NCBI GenBank assembly: GCA_015501595.1
Contig: JADNRX010000532.1
Span: 1 to 35,342, forward strand
Source of the DNA: Hymenopellis radicata
Lineage: Eukaryota > Basidiomycota > Agaricomycetes > Agaricales > Physalacriaceae
Direction: 5' to 3'
DNA: 35,342 nt
The position numbers were made by a program, and so were the translations under genes. This document shows, piece by piece, positions 9,495-19,690 of the stretch. Numbering within the stretch: position 1 is the first letter of the stretch; every line of letters starts with the position of its first letter. The notes beneath the pieces were generated by a model. It ran no database searches and was not told where the DNA came from. It worked only from the letters and a program-made list of their open reading frames with translations.

Positions 9495-11612
9495 ATGTCG
9501 ACGACTCCGGATATTTCGGAACGACTGTCAGCCATCCTCAACTACGGTGACTACGACCGTGAGTTGGTTGGAGACTTAGACTACGACAGCTACGACGAAG
9601 AGGATGATGATGGAGACTCCTGGCCTAGTAATTCGGACGACGGCGAAGAAATAGACTCGGACGAACATTCATACTCTGGATATGACTCGGAAGAGAGTGA
9701 TGGAGAACGCACGGACGAGGACGAAACGGAGTCAGACGAGGACGATGATGATGACGATGATGACGGGTTCCCTTTCGCAGTAATCAACGCGTTCACCTTT
9801 TGCAAACCTCACGGAAACGAATTCTGCAACAAGTGTCACGTCGACTATCGACTCGGCAACAACGACAAGGTGCCACAGAAAATGTACCGCGAGTACGCGC
9901 AGAAATACTGGCCAGGCGTTAAACCAGATGTGCGTGTATTCACTCTTCCAACGATTCGCCGGACCTAATTAGAAAATGTAGGACCGCCCTCCCATTAGAG
10001 ACGTCTTCAAATTGGCTCGTGCTTGCACCAACGGAGAGTATCATCCAAAGACTGGTTGGGCGCTTTACACATGTTGCTGCTATGATCGCCACTCCACCGA
10101 TTGCACCGACTGTTTCAACTGGTTGGAGTACATGAAAGACGAAGTGACGCGCCCCAAGGGCGATGTTGGTACGGGACAACTGTATTCCCTTCTTGACTCT
10201 GTCGGCGTGTGGCTGAGCAGGGTGAGCACTCTGAGTTGGCAGAGCGTTATACTTGAGAAAAAGCTCAGTGATGCTCTCGCCACCGCTCAGGGACTGACTT
10301 CGCTCAGTCCTTCGAGCATCAATCCGTCCAAGCTTTCACTCTGGCAGGCGAGTGGTGTTTTCTTTGATATTGTCCCACCTGGCTCTGACGATCAAGAACA
10401 GGAAAATGTATCAAAGAAGGCTTCTTCTGTCATGTACCCACGTTCGGGACAGCAGATGCTAAACGCTATATTCGGGTCTAGCGAGGACGAGACGGCCACA
10501 AAAGCCAGCGCGTTCAAGGATCTTTGCTCAACCGTTGCCGAATTGGCCAAGAACTTTGAAGCTGGTCGCAAGTCGCTTATCATACGCGACAGTGATGACT
10601 GCGAATGTATTTGCATTCATGTGGGTACTCCGTAATTGTGACCGCCTAAAAGCTAAAAGATTCATTGCTTACAGATCCTTGGTATACATCACCTGGACGA
10701 CAAAAGACCTCTCGTCTCCCTCATATATCAAGATGCAATTTTCAGCGAACCAACAGGCGTCAAGAACATTCGTGGCTTCATGGAGAAGATGATAGAAGGA
10801 GGATTCTTGATCCAAATCCGCGCAGTGTTCATGAACAGGCCTTGTTCCGCAAATTGCTCGCAGATAACGCAAAGCTCGTTTCCTCAGAGTACAGGCCCAA
10901 GAAGGAGAACTTTGAAAAGTCATTTACGCCCTCGTTCGTCGTCCCCTGCACCAGCTAAACGAGGTAGAGGTCAGCACGCTGCGGCATAATGATGGGTGCA
11001 AAGAATGCGGAAAGCCAGCGACCACGCGATGCTCTCAATGCCAGTTTGTTTGGTACTGCAGTCGAGGTAAGTCTGGCGCCTTCGTCATTGGGCTCGTGCT
11101 AAAACCACCTCTCGTCTATAGCCTGCCAAAAGAGCGCCTGGGCCGACCACAAGGAACACTGCACGTATATGAAGGGAGCGACGTGGGTGTCCGTGAAGAT
11201 ATCGACGAGCGTCAACATCCAGGGGGAGAAGAAACGAATCGGGTACATCAGCGCTGACCAGAGCCTGGAGATCGGGGAGGATGGGCCACCACTCAACATC
11301 TACACCGACAAGCCATTTGCGGTGAAGCTTCAGAGACAGTTGAAGGCGGACGAGGTGGACCGCAAGCTTCCGGGGAACGTGCAGATCAATGAAGAGAAAT
11401 GCATGTTGGTGTATGATTATCCGAAGAGCGTTCGCGGGTATGTTATGGAGTCGGAGAATGTGGAGGTTTATCAGAAAGTGTTGGATGCCATGATGACAGG
11501 AGAGGATACACGAAAGATGTATAGATGGGCCACCAGAGTAGGAGACTATGAGTTGAAGGTGTGCGTCGACCGTGATCCTGACTTTGGCGAGAGGGAACAG
11601 AGCTGGTGGTAG
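9495..11612 (+). CDS. MYND zinc-finger protein B (four-gene cluster), two frame breaks and a GC-AG intron
   Basis: Closest paralog of A. Exons: 9495-9929, 9982-10347, 10402-10620, 10675-11066, 11122-11612. Acidic N-terminus with an Asp run (residues 82-90), FCKPHGNEFCNKC (Cys103, His106, Cys111, Cys114), a TDCTDCFNW cluster, MYND finger CKECGKPATTRCSQC..WYC plus CQKSAWADHKEHC, and the shared C-terminal domain with KMYRWATRVGDYELKVCVDR. The 54-bp piece 10348-10401 sits where A, C and D have intron 2. It begins GC, contains CTGAC and ends ACAG; if retained it adds 18 residues in frame. Exon 4 is 392 nt against 394 in A and C. The two missing bases are near 10822 and in CCCC 10943-10946. Without them the frame stops at 10956-10958, before the MYND finger. 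Start 9495 is the first ATG in the acidic frame and aligns with A. Confidence 0.75.
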
Positions 11613-11850
11613 TCGTTTGGATCAATTGAACGATTGTGTAAAGTCTGTCAACTTTATGTCGCACGCTTCATGCATAAGTAGTTGAGTATCAGGCTTAATT
11701 AACTCATTGAACTTTCCGTTGGGACCATTGATTGCCAGAGTGGCTAGCAACTCGCTACAACTTGTCTCGTTTGTCAAAATTCTTCGCAGTCCCTTCAAGT
11801 ACAAATATGAATACAACAATTTAAGCAGTTTTACACATTCTACATCAAAG

Positions 11851-13797
11851 TCACCAAGTGGGAAGCGGTACTGGCTCGCGATCTAAGCATACACTGAGGT
11901 CATTAGGACCAGTCCTCTTCGCCCACCTATACATCTTATTCTTATTCTTCCCCGCCAAAATCTCTGCAATCACCCTCTCATAAACGCCGCGATTGTTAAC
12001 ATCCCAAACATGCGCCCGAAAACTCCGCTGCCGATCATACACGAACATCGACTGCGGTCCCTTGCCATTGCCACTCGACAATCCAGGCATCGGCATCTCC
12101 TCATCCGATAGCGGCCGCTGCAGCTTGACGAGGAACGGCTGGTCCCCGTGGACATTCGGCGGCATCTGCATCCCATCCGACGTATCGACCGACTCGACGG
12201 GCAGCCCGTGGTTGCTCACATGGACGTTCTGCATCACGACGCCGTTGAGGCGGACGTGCGTGTGCATCTGGATCGTCACCCACTCCCCGCCTTTCAAGGA
12301 GCGGCACATGGTCTTGTGTTCGGGCCAGTGTATCTTTTGGCAAGCTGGATAGGAGGGAGAGGAGATGAGGATGAGGATGAGTTCGGGTAGAGCCTGGGTG
12401 CTTACCTGGACCGCAGTACGAAGCAGACTGGCATTGGGAACAGCGACTGGTTGATTTGTTGCCGCATATTTCGCATCCGGTGTTATGTGTGAGCTTTCCG
12501 ATATCGATCTGACTGAGTGGACCGATGGGCACGACGAAGGAGGGCTGGAACGTCTTCTCGTAGCTTTCTTTAGGCGGCCTGTATTTAGCCGATACGCGAC
12601 GCGAGTTTTCTGCAAGTAGCTGACGGAAGAGCGCTTGTTCTTCGAGAGTAGCTTGGATCTGGGCCGCCTGTCCGTAGCTGCCAAGATGGTACATGAAGTC
12701 GAGGACGTTCGCGATTTCATCGGGATTGCTGTATGTCACCGTTTCGTAAATGAGAGAGATCAGCGGCGTGTCCTTGTCCAATTTGTATACACCCAGCATC
12801 TGTAGAAATGGTCAGAAAGTGGATAACCTGGGGCTGGAGACGTACACGAATACAGATAGCTTGCACGTTGTCTTTATCTCGCAAGACTAACGCATTGCGG
12901 CCTTTTTCGAAGTTGTGAGCTAGATGCCTGCTTGTCTGCCGGGCGTCCATGAAGGCGTTTTCGTACAGAGGGAAGGGGTCTGCCGTTCCGGCACGCTTCG
13001 ACTCCTGGGCGCGTAGCGTTTCTGTTACACTGGCGCGATTCATCGCTTCAAATGCTGACGTTTTGCCAGTTCCCTGATAGAAAGTGAATTTGGTCAAGTA
13101 CAATCATGGAATAAACAGGCTACTTACCGTCCATTGCGGCAGCTTCTCCGGACTTATGGATGAAGCACCATAAGAGGAAAGAGACTGCGAAGCGGTGAGG
13201 GCAGCGCTAAACTTCTTCTCCAACACCTCGTCCCTCATCTTCGTGTCCGGCGGTAACTCCACACCCATGGACTTCAACAATCCGAGAATAAGACGACGAT
13301 CGGTAGCGGGTTCCTCCTTCTTTTCCTTTCCTTCCAAGACCTCCATCCAATCAAAACAGACATTACAGTCAATCTCATGGTGGTCGTGACAGGCGTAAAA
13401 TTCGTATCTCCGGGTCGGATGGAGTTCGCCAGTGGGTATCGGTTTATATTTTTTATAGATATTGTTTATCGGTGGACGGCTCTGTCAAATCGGTCTGTAA
13501 ATGTGCAATCAGACATAAAATACATACAAGCGGACTTATCCCAGCCCAGACAGTCCTTTTCAGTCGGTTGTAGAGATTCTTCGGTAGTGTATCGTTGTTA
13601 TTCAAGCGGCAGTCGCCTTCGCATGGAGTACAGGCCTCGTTTCCGTGATCTTTGCAAAACTGAAACCCATTTATGATGACCATTGACGAGTTGACGAGCT
13701 GATCGATGGTGTCGTTGTCAATGGCATCGTCGACATCATTCATCGCGGATATGTATGCGTCTGCCATCGCATTGGCGATGGCGTCCTCGTCCAACAT
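11851..13797 (-). CDS. MYND zinc-finger protein C (four-gene cluster), intact, 579 aa
   Basis: Exons (minus): 13797-13528, 13481-13128, 13073-12846, 12799-12406, 12344-11851; introns 46-61 bp, GT-AG, all in frame. Motifs: FCKDHGNEACTPC (Cys48, His51, Cys56, Cys59); second cluster Cys121, Cys129, Cys132 in CHDHHEIDCNVCFDW; GTGKTSAFEAMNRAS opening exon 3; LDKDTPLISLIYET and EEQALFRQLLAENSRR in exon 4. The MYND finger is Cys393-x2-Cys396-x7-Cys404-x2-Cys407-x5-Cys413-x3-Cys417-x7-His425-x3-Cys429, a full ligand set. The C-terminal domain contains VYDRQRSFRAHVWD and KMYRWAKR and ends PVPLPTW. It lacks the long acidic tract of A and B. GTGKT resembles a P-loop end, but no full Walker A or B is visible. 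Function unknown; a scaffold or regulatory role is a guess from the finger type. It converges with B (238-bp gap). Confidence 0.82.
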
Positions 13798-13902
13798 GAT
13801 TTGCGGTGATGGAAGGCAAAACGAAGATAATGACGTCACGTGTTCGTTGCCATTTGAAAAAATGCATTTGATTCCGCAGGTTTACCCTTGGCTACCAGTT
13901 GG
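13798..13902 (-). promoter_or_regulatory. 105-bp intergenic promoter of MYND gene C with TGACGTCACGTG
   Basis: The whole upstream space of C, after the stop of D, is 105 bp. It holds a CRE-like TGACGTCA (13831-13838) overlapping a CACGTG (13837-13842), about 40 bp before the ATG. The extended word TCACGTGTTCG recurs upstream of D (15892-15902). The shared word supports common regulation. The factor is unknown; bZIP and bHLH proteins bind such sites in fungi generally. Confidence 0.5.
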
Positions 13903-15845
13903 CTACCAAGTAGGAACCGGTACTGGTGAACGATCTAAACAAACACTCAACTCATGATCCCCAACCCTCTTTGCCCACCTATACATCTTCTTCTGACTCT
14001 CCTCAGCCCATATATGCCCAAGAACCTTCTCGTAAACCCCCTCATTCGTAAAATCCCAAACGTGCGCACGAAAGCTGCGCTGTCTATCGTACACCAGAAT
14101 CGACTGATACCCGTCGGCCTTTCTCGATTCCGGGGAAACGAAAGGCAAGGTCATCTCTTGCTCGGACAAACGGCGCTGCAGCTTGATAAGAAACGCCTGG
14201 TCTCCGTGGACGTTCACGGGAACCTCTATCTCGTCTGATTTAGCTTCGATGGTATAATCAACCGGCCCGTGGTGGTTTATATGCGCGCACGTCAGAAGCT
14301 GGCCGTCGACGCGAATGTTTGTATGGAACTTGATCGTCTGCCAGGTTCCGCCTTTCAAGGACTTGCACATTGCCCTGTGCTCTGGCCAGTGTGCCTTTTG
14401 GCAGACTGTAAGTCATGGTGAGTAAGAAGGTAGATGTATCTCGGACGGAGGCAGAACGGTACCTGGTCCACAATACGATGCAGACTGACACTGCGAGCAG
14501 CGGCTGGTCGTCTTGTTGCCACATATCTCGCATCCAGTATTATAGGTGAGCCTTCCAATGTCGATCTGATTGATAGGACCGATGGGCACGACGAACGACG
14601 GCCTGAACGTTTTCTCGTAACTTTCCTTCTTTGGGTTGAAGGAGACTGATACACGACGTGCGTTCTCCGCTAGAAGTTTACGGAACAGCGCTTGCTCCTC
14701 GACAGTCGCGTTGATTCGGGAGACACCGCTATCGTTGGCAAAATGGCTAGTGAAGTCGATAGTGTTCATAGGTTCGTTCAATGCAGCCGTTTCGTATATG
14801 AGGGAGATCAAAGGTGTGTCTTTATCCAACTTGTATATTTCCAACAGCTGTCGAGTGCTTAGAGGACCCCTGATCGACAGGAATAATCACTTACGCGAAT
14901 ACAGATGGTTTGCGAGCCGCCCTCGTCTTTGATAACCAAGGACTTTCGGCCAGCTGCGAAATGGTACGCGAAATGCCTGCATGTCTGGCGAGCGTCCATG
15001 AAGGCGCTTTCATACAAAGGAAATGGGTCTGGTTTTCCCGCCACTTTGTTTGCATAGATGCGTGACGATTCGGTCATGCTCGTACGACACATAGCTTCAA
15101 ATGCTGAAGCCTTGCCCGTGCCCTAAGCACGGTGAGTTCCTCGAACAAAGTTAGTCTTAATTCAGAGCGCTTACCGTCCATAACGGGAGCTCCAAAGGAT
15201 TAAGCGAAGACGATCCAAAGGAGGACAGGGATTGTGAGGCAGTAAGTGCGCCACTCAGTTTCTTTTCCAACATGTTGTCTTTCATCTTGGTGTCCGGCGA
15301 CAGCTCTATGCCCATTGACTTCAGGAGACCAAGAATCTGACCTCGATCCACAACGGCGCCTTTCATCTTCTCCTTCTCTTGCAAGATCTCCACCCAGTTG
15401 AAACACCTTTCACAGTCAACGTCGCGGTGAGGCTCGCAGGCGTACAATTCGGATCTCCGGAATGGGTGGATTTCACCGGTGGGAATGGGATTGAATCGCG
15501 CATATACGTCGCATATCGGAGGTCGTTTCTGCCATAAGATTCGGTCAATGGGAGACAGCCTCGTTCAAGGCCACTGAAGAAACGAACACGAGGATCTATC
15601 CCAGCCCAGATAGACTTCTTCAGCCTTTCGTATGTAGATTTGGGCAGTTCCTCATTGTTCAAGAGCCGCGTATCGCCCTCGCACTTGGTGCAATATTCGT
15701 TTCCGTGGTCTTTGCAGAACTGGAACTCGTTGAGGACGACCATATTGGAGTTGATGTACTCGTCGAGCATGTCGTTTTCGATTGCCTCGCCAAGCTCGTC
15801 AATGCACATCGAGGCTATGGCATCTGCTACGGTTTCCGCGTCCAT
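13903..15845 (-). CDS. MYND zinc-finger protein D (four-gene cluster), intact, 575 aa
   Basis: Closest paralog of C. Exons (minus): 15845-15588, 15528-15175, 15122-14895, 14847-14463, 14405-13903. Exons 2 and 3 have exactly the lengths of those in C (354 and 228 nt), and all junction phases agree. Motifs: FCKDHGNEYCTKC (Cys44, His47, Cys52, Cys55), CEPHRDVDCERCFNW, GTGKASAFEAMCRTS, LDKDTPLISLIYET, MYND CEICGKN-type CEICGNKTTSRCSQC..YC and CQKAHWPEHRAMC, then VYDRQRSFRAHVWD and KMYRWAKR, ending PVPVPTW. The reading frame is clean. The weakest junction is donor GTTCGT at 15587, chosen because it gives the phase and position seen in C. It probably arose from C, or C from it, by tandem duplication. 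Function unknown. Confidence 0.82.
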
Positions 15846-15892
15846 GTTGTCGAGTGGCGTCTGAATGAGGGCGAAATGAAAGAGAGTTGTGT

Positions 15893-15898
15893 CACGTG
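15893..15898 (-). promoter_or_regulatory. CACGTG site upstream of MYND gene D
   Basis: CACGTG lies 48 bp before the start codon of D inside TCACGTGTTCG, the same 11-base word found upstream of C. It is the third CACGTG associated with this cluster. Confidence 0.45.
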
Positions 15899-15908
15899 TT
15901 CGCGGTGA

Positions 15909-17294
15909 TCGGTGCTAACTATCGGTACTGAAACTTAAAGAGCTCCCGCACCGAGACTTGCCGACCTCTTTGCGCCCGTAATGAGCGCCATTTGTGTGAC
16001 ATTCTTACCGCCCAGTTAGCCCCCCTGTTTAGCTAGGCGTGTATTTTACTTCTACACTGGTTTACCTGTACAGGGAGGTGATACTGATATCTTGAAAAGC
16101 CCTAGAACGAAAACAATCATCAGCATGGCATAAAGAACAGCTGGAATGGTGGCTAGGAAAATGGAGGACGCCGCTCCTCGGCTCATAGGCTATCTTATGG
16201 AACTGAACAAGAATGAGATTGGATGTGGCGCTGCGTATAAATCGCACTGCCCACAACCGCCCGCAATGACCGTCAGTCCTTGGGCGGTATGAATTCTTGC
16301 GATCTTCATCTCGGCCTTGTGGCGAGTACTGTACTTGTTAGTATAGGTTCCAGCGCTGATGTGTAACAACTCATTCACGAACCACAGGGCGAGATCTGTT
16401 CCACGCACGCTCGATTTCGCGCTCGTGACTGAATCGTTATAATCGTCGCAGCCGGTAGTGAATAGCTGGCGAATAGTGCGCCTTTCGCATGCAATTGTTC
16501 TGTTTTGGCCCTCCTGCTTAACCGCGATCGGTATTCTGGCCCCGGCATACCGAATGAACCGGGCTTGAGTTTGAACAAAGTTTACTTTGCTTCACTTTGT
16601 GAGCTTGAAATTGGCAAACTTTCACTTGTCGTCGTTTGGGGTCTACTATGGGTGCGCTCTTGGGATCGACGCGATGCCGACGGCAGAAATTGACTCTTTC
16701 AACAACCATCACGACGACCTTCCGCTAGCTTCAAACCATGGCAATAACTTTGCTTCCCGATCTTTCGGAAGATAGGCATGACACCCTGCATCTACCTTAC
16801 CAAGTGAAGCGACTTCAACAACACAACGGTTGAACAACTCCAACACCATCAGGTATTGTCTTGGACGTGTCCAGCAAGCATTGCATTCACCTTATCAATA
16901 GAAAATAGCACCGGCTTCATTCCCTTCGGCGGCCCGCAGGATGAATACGATGAATACGGGATAACAGTCCGGGTTACACGCTAAAATGCGGCGGGAACGA
17001 GTATCAAACTGAATGTGCGTTTTTTTGGTGGCCGGAAAAGACGCCTCTAAAGGCCTTTTCCATTCTCCTTTCAGTTATCCGGATCGTAGCCAGCGGCTTG
17101 AGGCGTTGGCAATTCACTTGATGGCCTTTTTCCTTGCTCAAAACTTTGCGGTGCAGCTCGGCGATAAACCAACTGGGACCACGGTGCTACGCAACTCTGT
17201 TCATCAAATCAATTTACCAGTGCGCCGTGTCTTGGCTACATAAGTACCCAAAATCGGTTTCATATGCACCTCCACACCTCCAACCTGCCCCCTC
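15909..17294. other. Intergenic region, no gene seen
   Basis: About 1.4 kb between the promoter of D and the RhoGEF gene. Open frames are short, overlapping and without recognisable motifs or splice-consistent extensions. I see no tRNA or repeat here. The last 200 bases presumably include the promoter of the downstream gene. Confidence 0.4.
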
Positions 17295-19162
17295 ATGGAG
17301 CGCAGTCTCTCCTTGACGAGCAACTCCAGCACGCTCTCGACGCCTGAGTTGTCTCCTCATTTCTCCGACTCAGAGTCCTCGAATGATGGCGGTTCTTTCT
17401 TCTCCGCATTGTCATCCACGGACGATACTCCTCACGATGTCCTGATCGCAAGCCCCCCTTCAGTCGGCTTTCCCTCCCTGGACTCTGAAAGAGTAGATGC
17501 CAAACCGGCCTTCCGCAGGCCTGCTCCCCTACCTCTCTTCGATATCCCCTCTCGTCTCCAATTGCATCTATACACCGCAAGTTGAAGAAGTCAAAGCCCA
17601 AGGACGCTGCTTCAGAAACCTCGCCATCCAACTCCCTCTTTTCCAGACCGGTCAGCCTTCTCCGGAGGGCCACAGGCTATGAACCTATGGGGCGGAAACG
17701 GCGACCTAGACGAAGTTCACTCCCATCGATCCCATCCGCTTCACTCTCCCAGACAACGTTTCGAGAGCAGATTATCACCCGCACCGTCAAGTTCCAATCG
17801 CCGTCAAAAGAACGCGAGGTAAGCATCATATCAATTGAAAATAATCTAGGCATTGACTCGGCATCAAGTTTATGCGTTCACGCCATCGCGTCGCACGTTC
17901 CCCATATCCAAACCCTAATACCAGTACAGACGCGCTGGTATCGTTGGCTTGGACTGGCGAATTTCCATCGCAATCCAGTCCTGTCGAGCCGCCAAAGACA
18001 AGCATCGGCGACACGTTCTTTCACTCCTCCATGGGCATCGCCAGTACGTCCCTCCGAAACGGGTGGAAGTCAACCTGGAGTCTGTCTGGCTCCGCGGATG
18101 ACGACGAAGACGGTTCCCCGGATTGCCTACAAACTCCTGGCGCGCTTGCCCAACTTCCGCGACGACCTCGGGATCCCAAACATGGTCATCGACGTCGCTG
18201 GACTCTTGCCATGGCCATAATGGACGATGGGATATCAGACGAGATGCTACTGGACGAGTTGGAGAAGATGCGCACTGTCGAGAAGATGTGGCAATCTGAG
18301 TGGCGTAGACCAGTTGATGCAACCACTCCACAGGCAACGTCCACATCTCGGGTCGGCAGCCCGGCTGAAGACGAGGATGACACCCAGGCTCGACTGAAGC
18401 CGTCACTGCCGTGTTTATCTGACCCTGCCCTAAGTGCAGTATGGCAGTCCGCTCGTCGTGCACTCCTCATTTGTCGAGAATTAGTCCGAACCGAGCGCCA
18501 CTATCTCTTGGGGCTTCGCACTCTCGCATCCAGCGAGACGTTGACCACACCGCCACCCTTGATGCTGACCTACCTCCCGGCCCTCGTGGAGGTCAGTGAA
18601 ACTCTCATGTCCGGCATGGAACGGAATCCGAGCGCACAAGGGGTCGCGAACGCATTCTTATCGGTTGCCGACCAATTGGAGGCAGCGTTCGTCAGCTGGT
18701 GCGGGGTGGTCGGGGGCTTTTTCGTCGACTCTGGTTCGTCGTCGAAACGCGAACGTGCGAACAGCGCATCACCGTCTCAGAACGCCGCGGCTGATGGAAA
18801 GTCCATCAAGAGACGGGTCAATTCGTGGGGAAAGAGGATCAATTCGATTAAGGCTTTGACATCCAGCAATCCCTCGACTCCCACCCATGGCGTCCATAAG
18901 GAGCGCAGAGGCCCGGCTGTGCGAGATTTGGCTATCTTACCCACGCAGAGGATCATGAGATATACTTTGCTGTTCAAGGGTACGTCTGTTTGTCACCAGG
19001 TCATTCAAGGGAGCTAATCAGCGTCCAGATCTCTTCTCACATACGCCTATCGACAATGCTTCCGCATCTGATGTAGAAAAAGCCATGAAAGCCGCCATGT
19101 CGATCGCTCAAAAGTGCGACAGGGCGCAAGACAACGCTGCGTTCCTCAACAAGTCTGTTTAA
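17295..19162 (+). CDS. Dbl-homology (RhoGEF) domain protein, one frame break
   Basis: DH domains catalyse GDP release from Rho-family GTPases. Exons: 17295-17818 (with frame break), 17869-18979, 19029-19162; introns 50 and 49 bp. The first is GTAAGC...CAAG; the second is GTACGT...CCAG in phase 1. About 589 residues: a Ser/Pro-rich N-terminus, a basic KLKKSKPK / GRKRRPRRSSLP region, MDDGISDEMLLDELEKMRT, then DH conserved regions ICRELVRTERHYLLGLRTL and LPTQRIMRYTLLFKDLFSHTP. A Ser-rich basic insert sits between them. It ends about 40 residues later, with no PH domain in the window. The N-terminal frame shifts by one near CCCC 17546-17549: one frame stops at 17583-17585, while the other continues as SPIASIHRKLKKSKPK. 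A fifth C would join them. Confidence 0.72.
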
Positions 19163-19690
19163 CATAAACTTACAAGTATGCTAATAGTTCATATCATTAT
19201 TTTACTTCTATTTATACAAGAAGAAAAGTGGTTTTCGCTGTGTGTAATTTTACTATAGATTCACCCCATTTACGCATTTTTGTACTATGACAAGCAGTGC
19301 ACACGGTCTGCGAACAATAATTTGTTGACTTTTCCCGAAGCGGCACGAAGAAGACGTTGTTAGAAACTCGTGATATCAGCTCCGGATACCTGTGGGTACG
19401 CGCTTCTTCGTTATTGTAACCCACCATGAATCTTAATAGCCTGTGTTTGTCACTCTAGGTCAGCGCAGTCGCAGAACTAAGCTCGTATTGTGTAGGTCTT
19501 GCAGTGCTTTCGCGGGATTACCAGTAAAAGTGAGTGGATTCATGGTGATCTCTGTAATGGTATTCATCTGCGACCCGTGACTAAAGAGTACGCTTTGGGA
19601 AATGCCAGCTGAGCTATTTGCGATAAATACCGAGCCGTGGAGGATATTGTTTTCCCATCGTACCTCATCTACTCAGAAGCGCACGCTCAG
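19163..19690. other. Intergenic region, no gene seen
   Basis: AT-richer spacer between the RhoGEF gene and the monooxygenase, both on plus. It contains no supported coding region. It probably holds the 3' end of the first transcript and the promoter of the second. Confidence 0.4.

Noticed and set aside
9590..9805. Ser-rich 71-codon frame on the minus strand
   Set aside because: It is the antisense reading of the Asp/Glu-rich N-terminus of MYND gene B.
12101..12380. Read-through of exon 4 of MYND gene C past its donor as a continuous long protein
   Set aside because: It would lose the second half of the MYND finger. Splicing 12345-12405 restores all eight zinc ligands in frame.
13041..13073. 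GTGKT at the start of exon 3 of C as a P-loop NTPase site
   Set aside because: The full GxxxxGK[ST] pattern is absent, D has GTGKAS, and no Walker B is visible.
17582..18220. Continuation of the RhoGEF reading frame through 17819-18220
   Set aside because: The competing frame from 17869 runs to 18979 and contains the DH motifs. A 50-bp intron joins it in phase.
19637..19690. GTG start for the monooxygenase
   Set aside because: A nuclear gene is expected to use ATG; the first in-frame ATG is at 19691, before the FAD motif.
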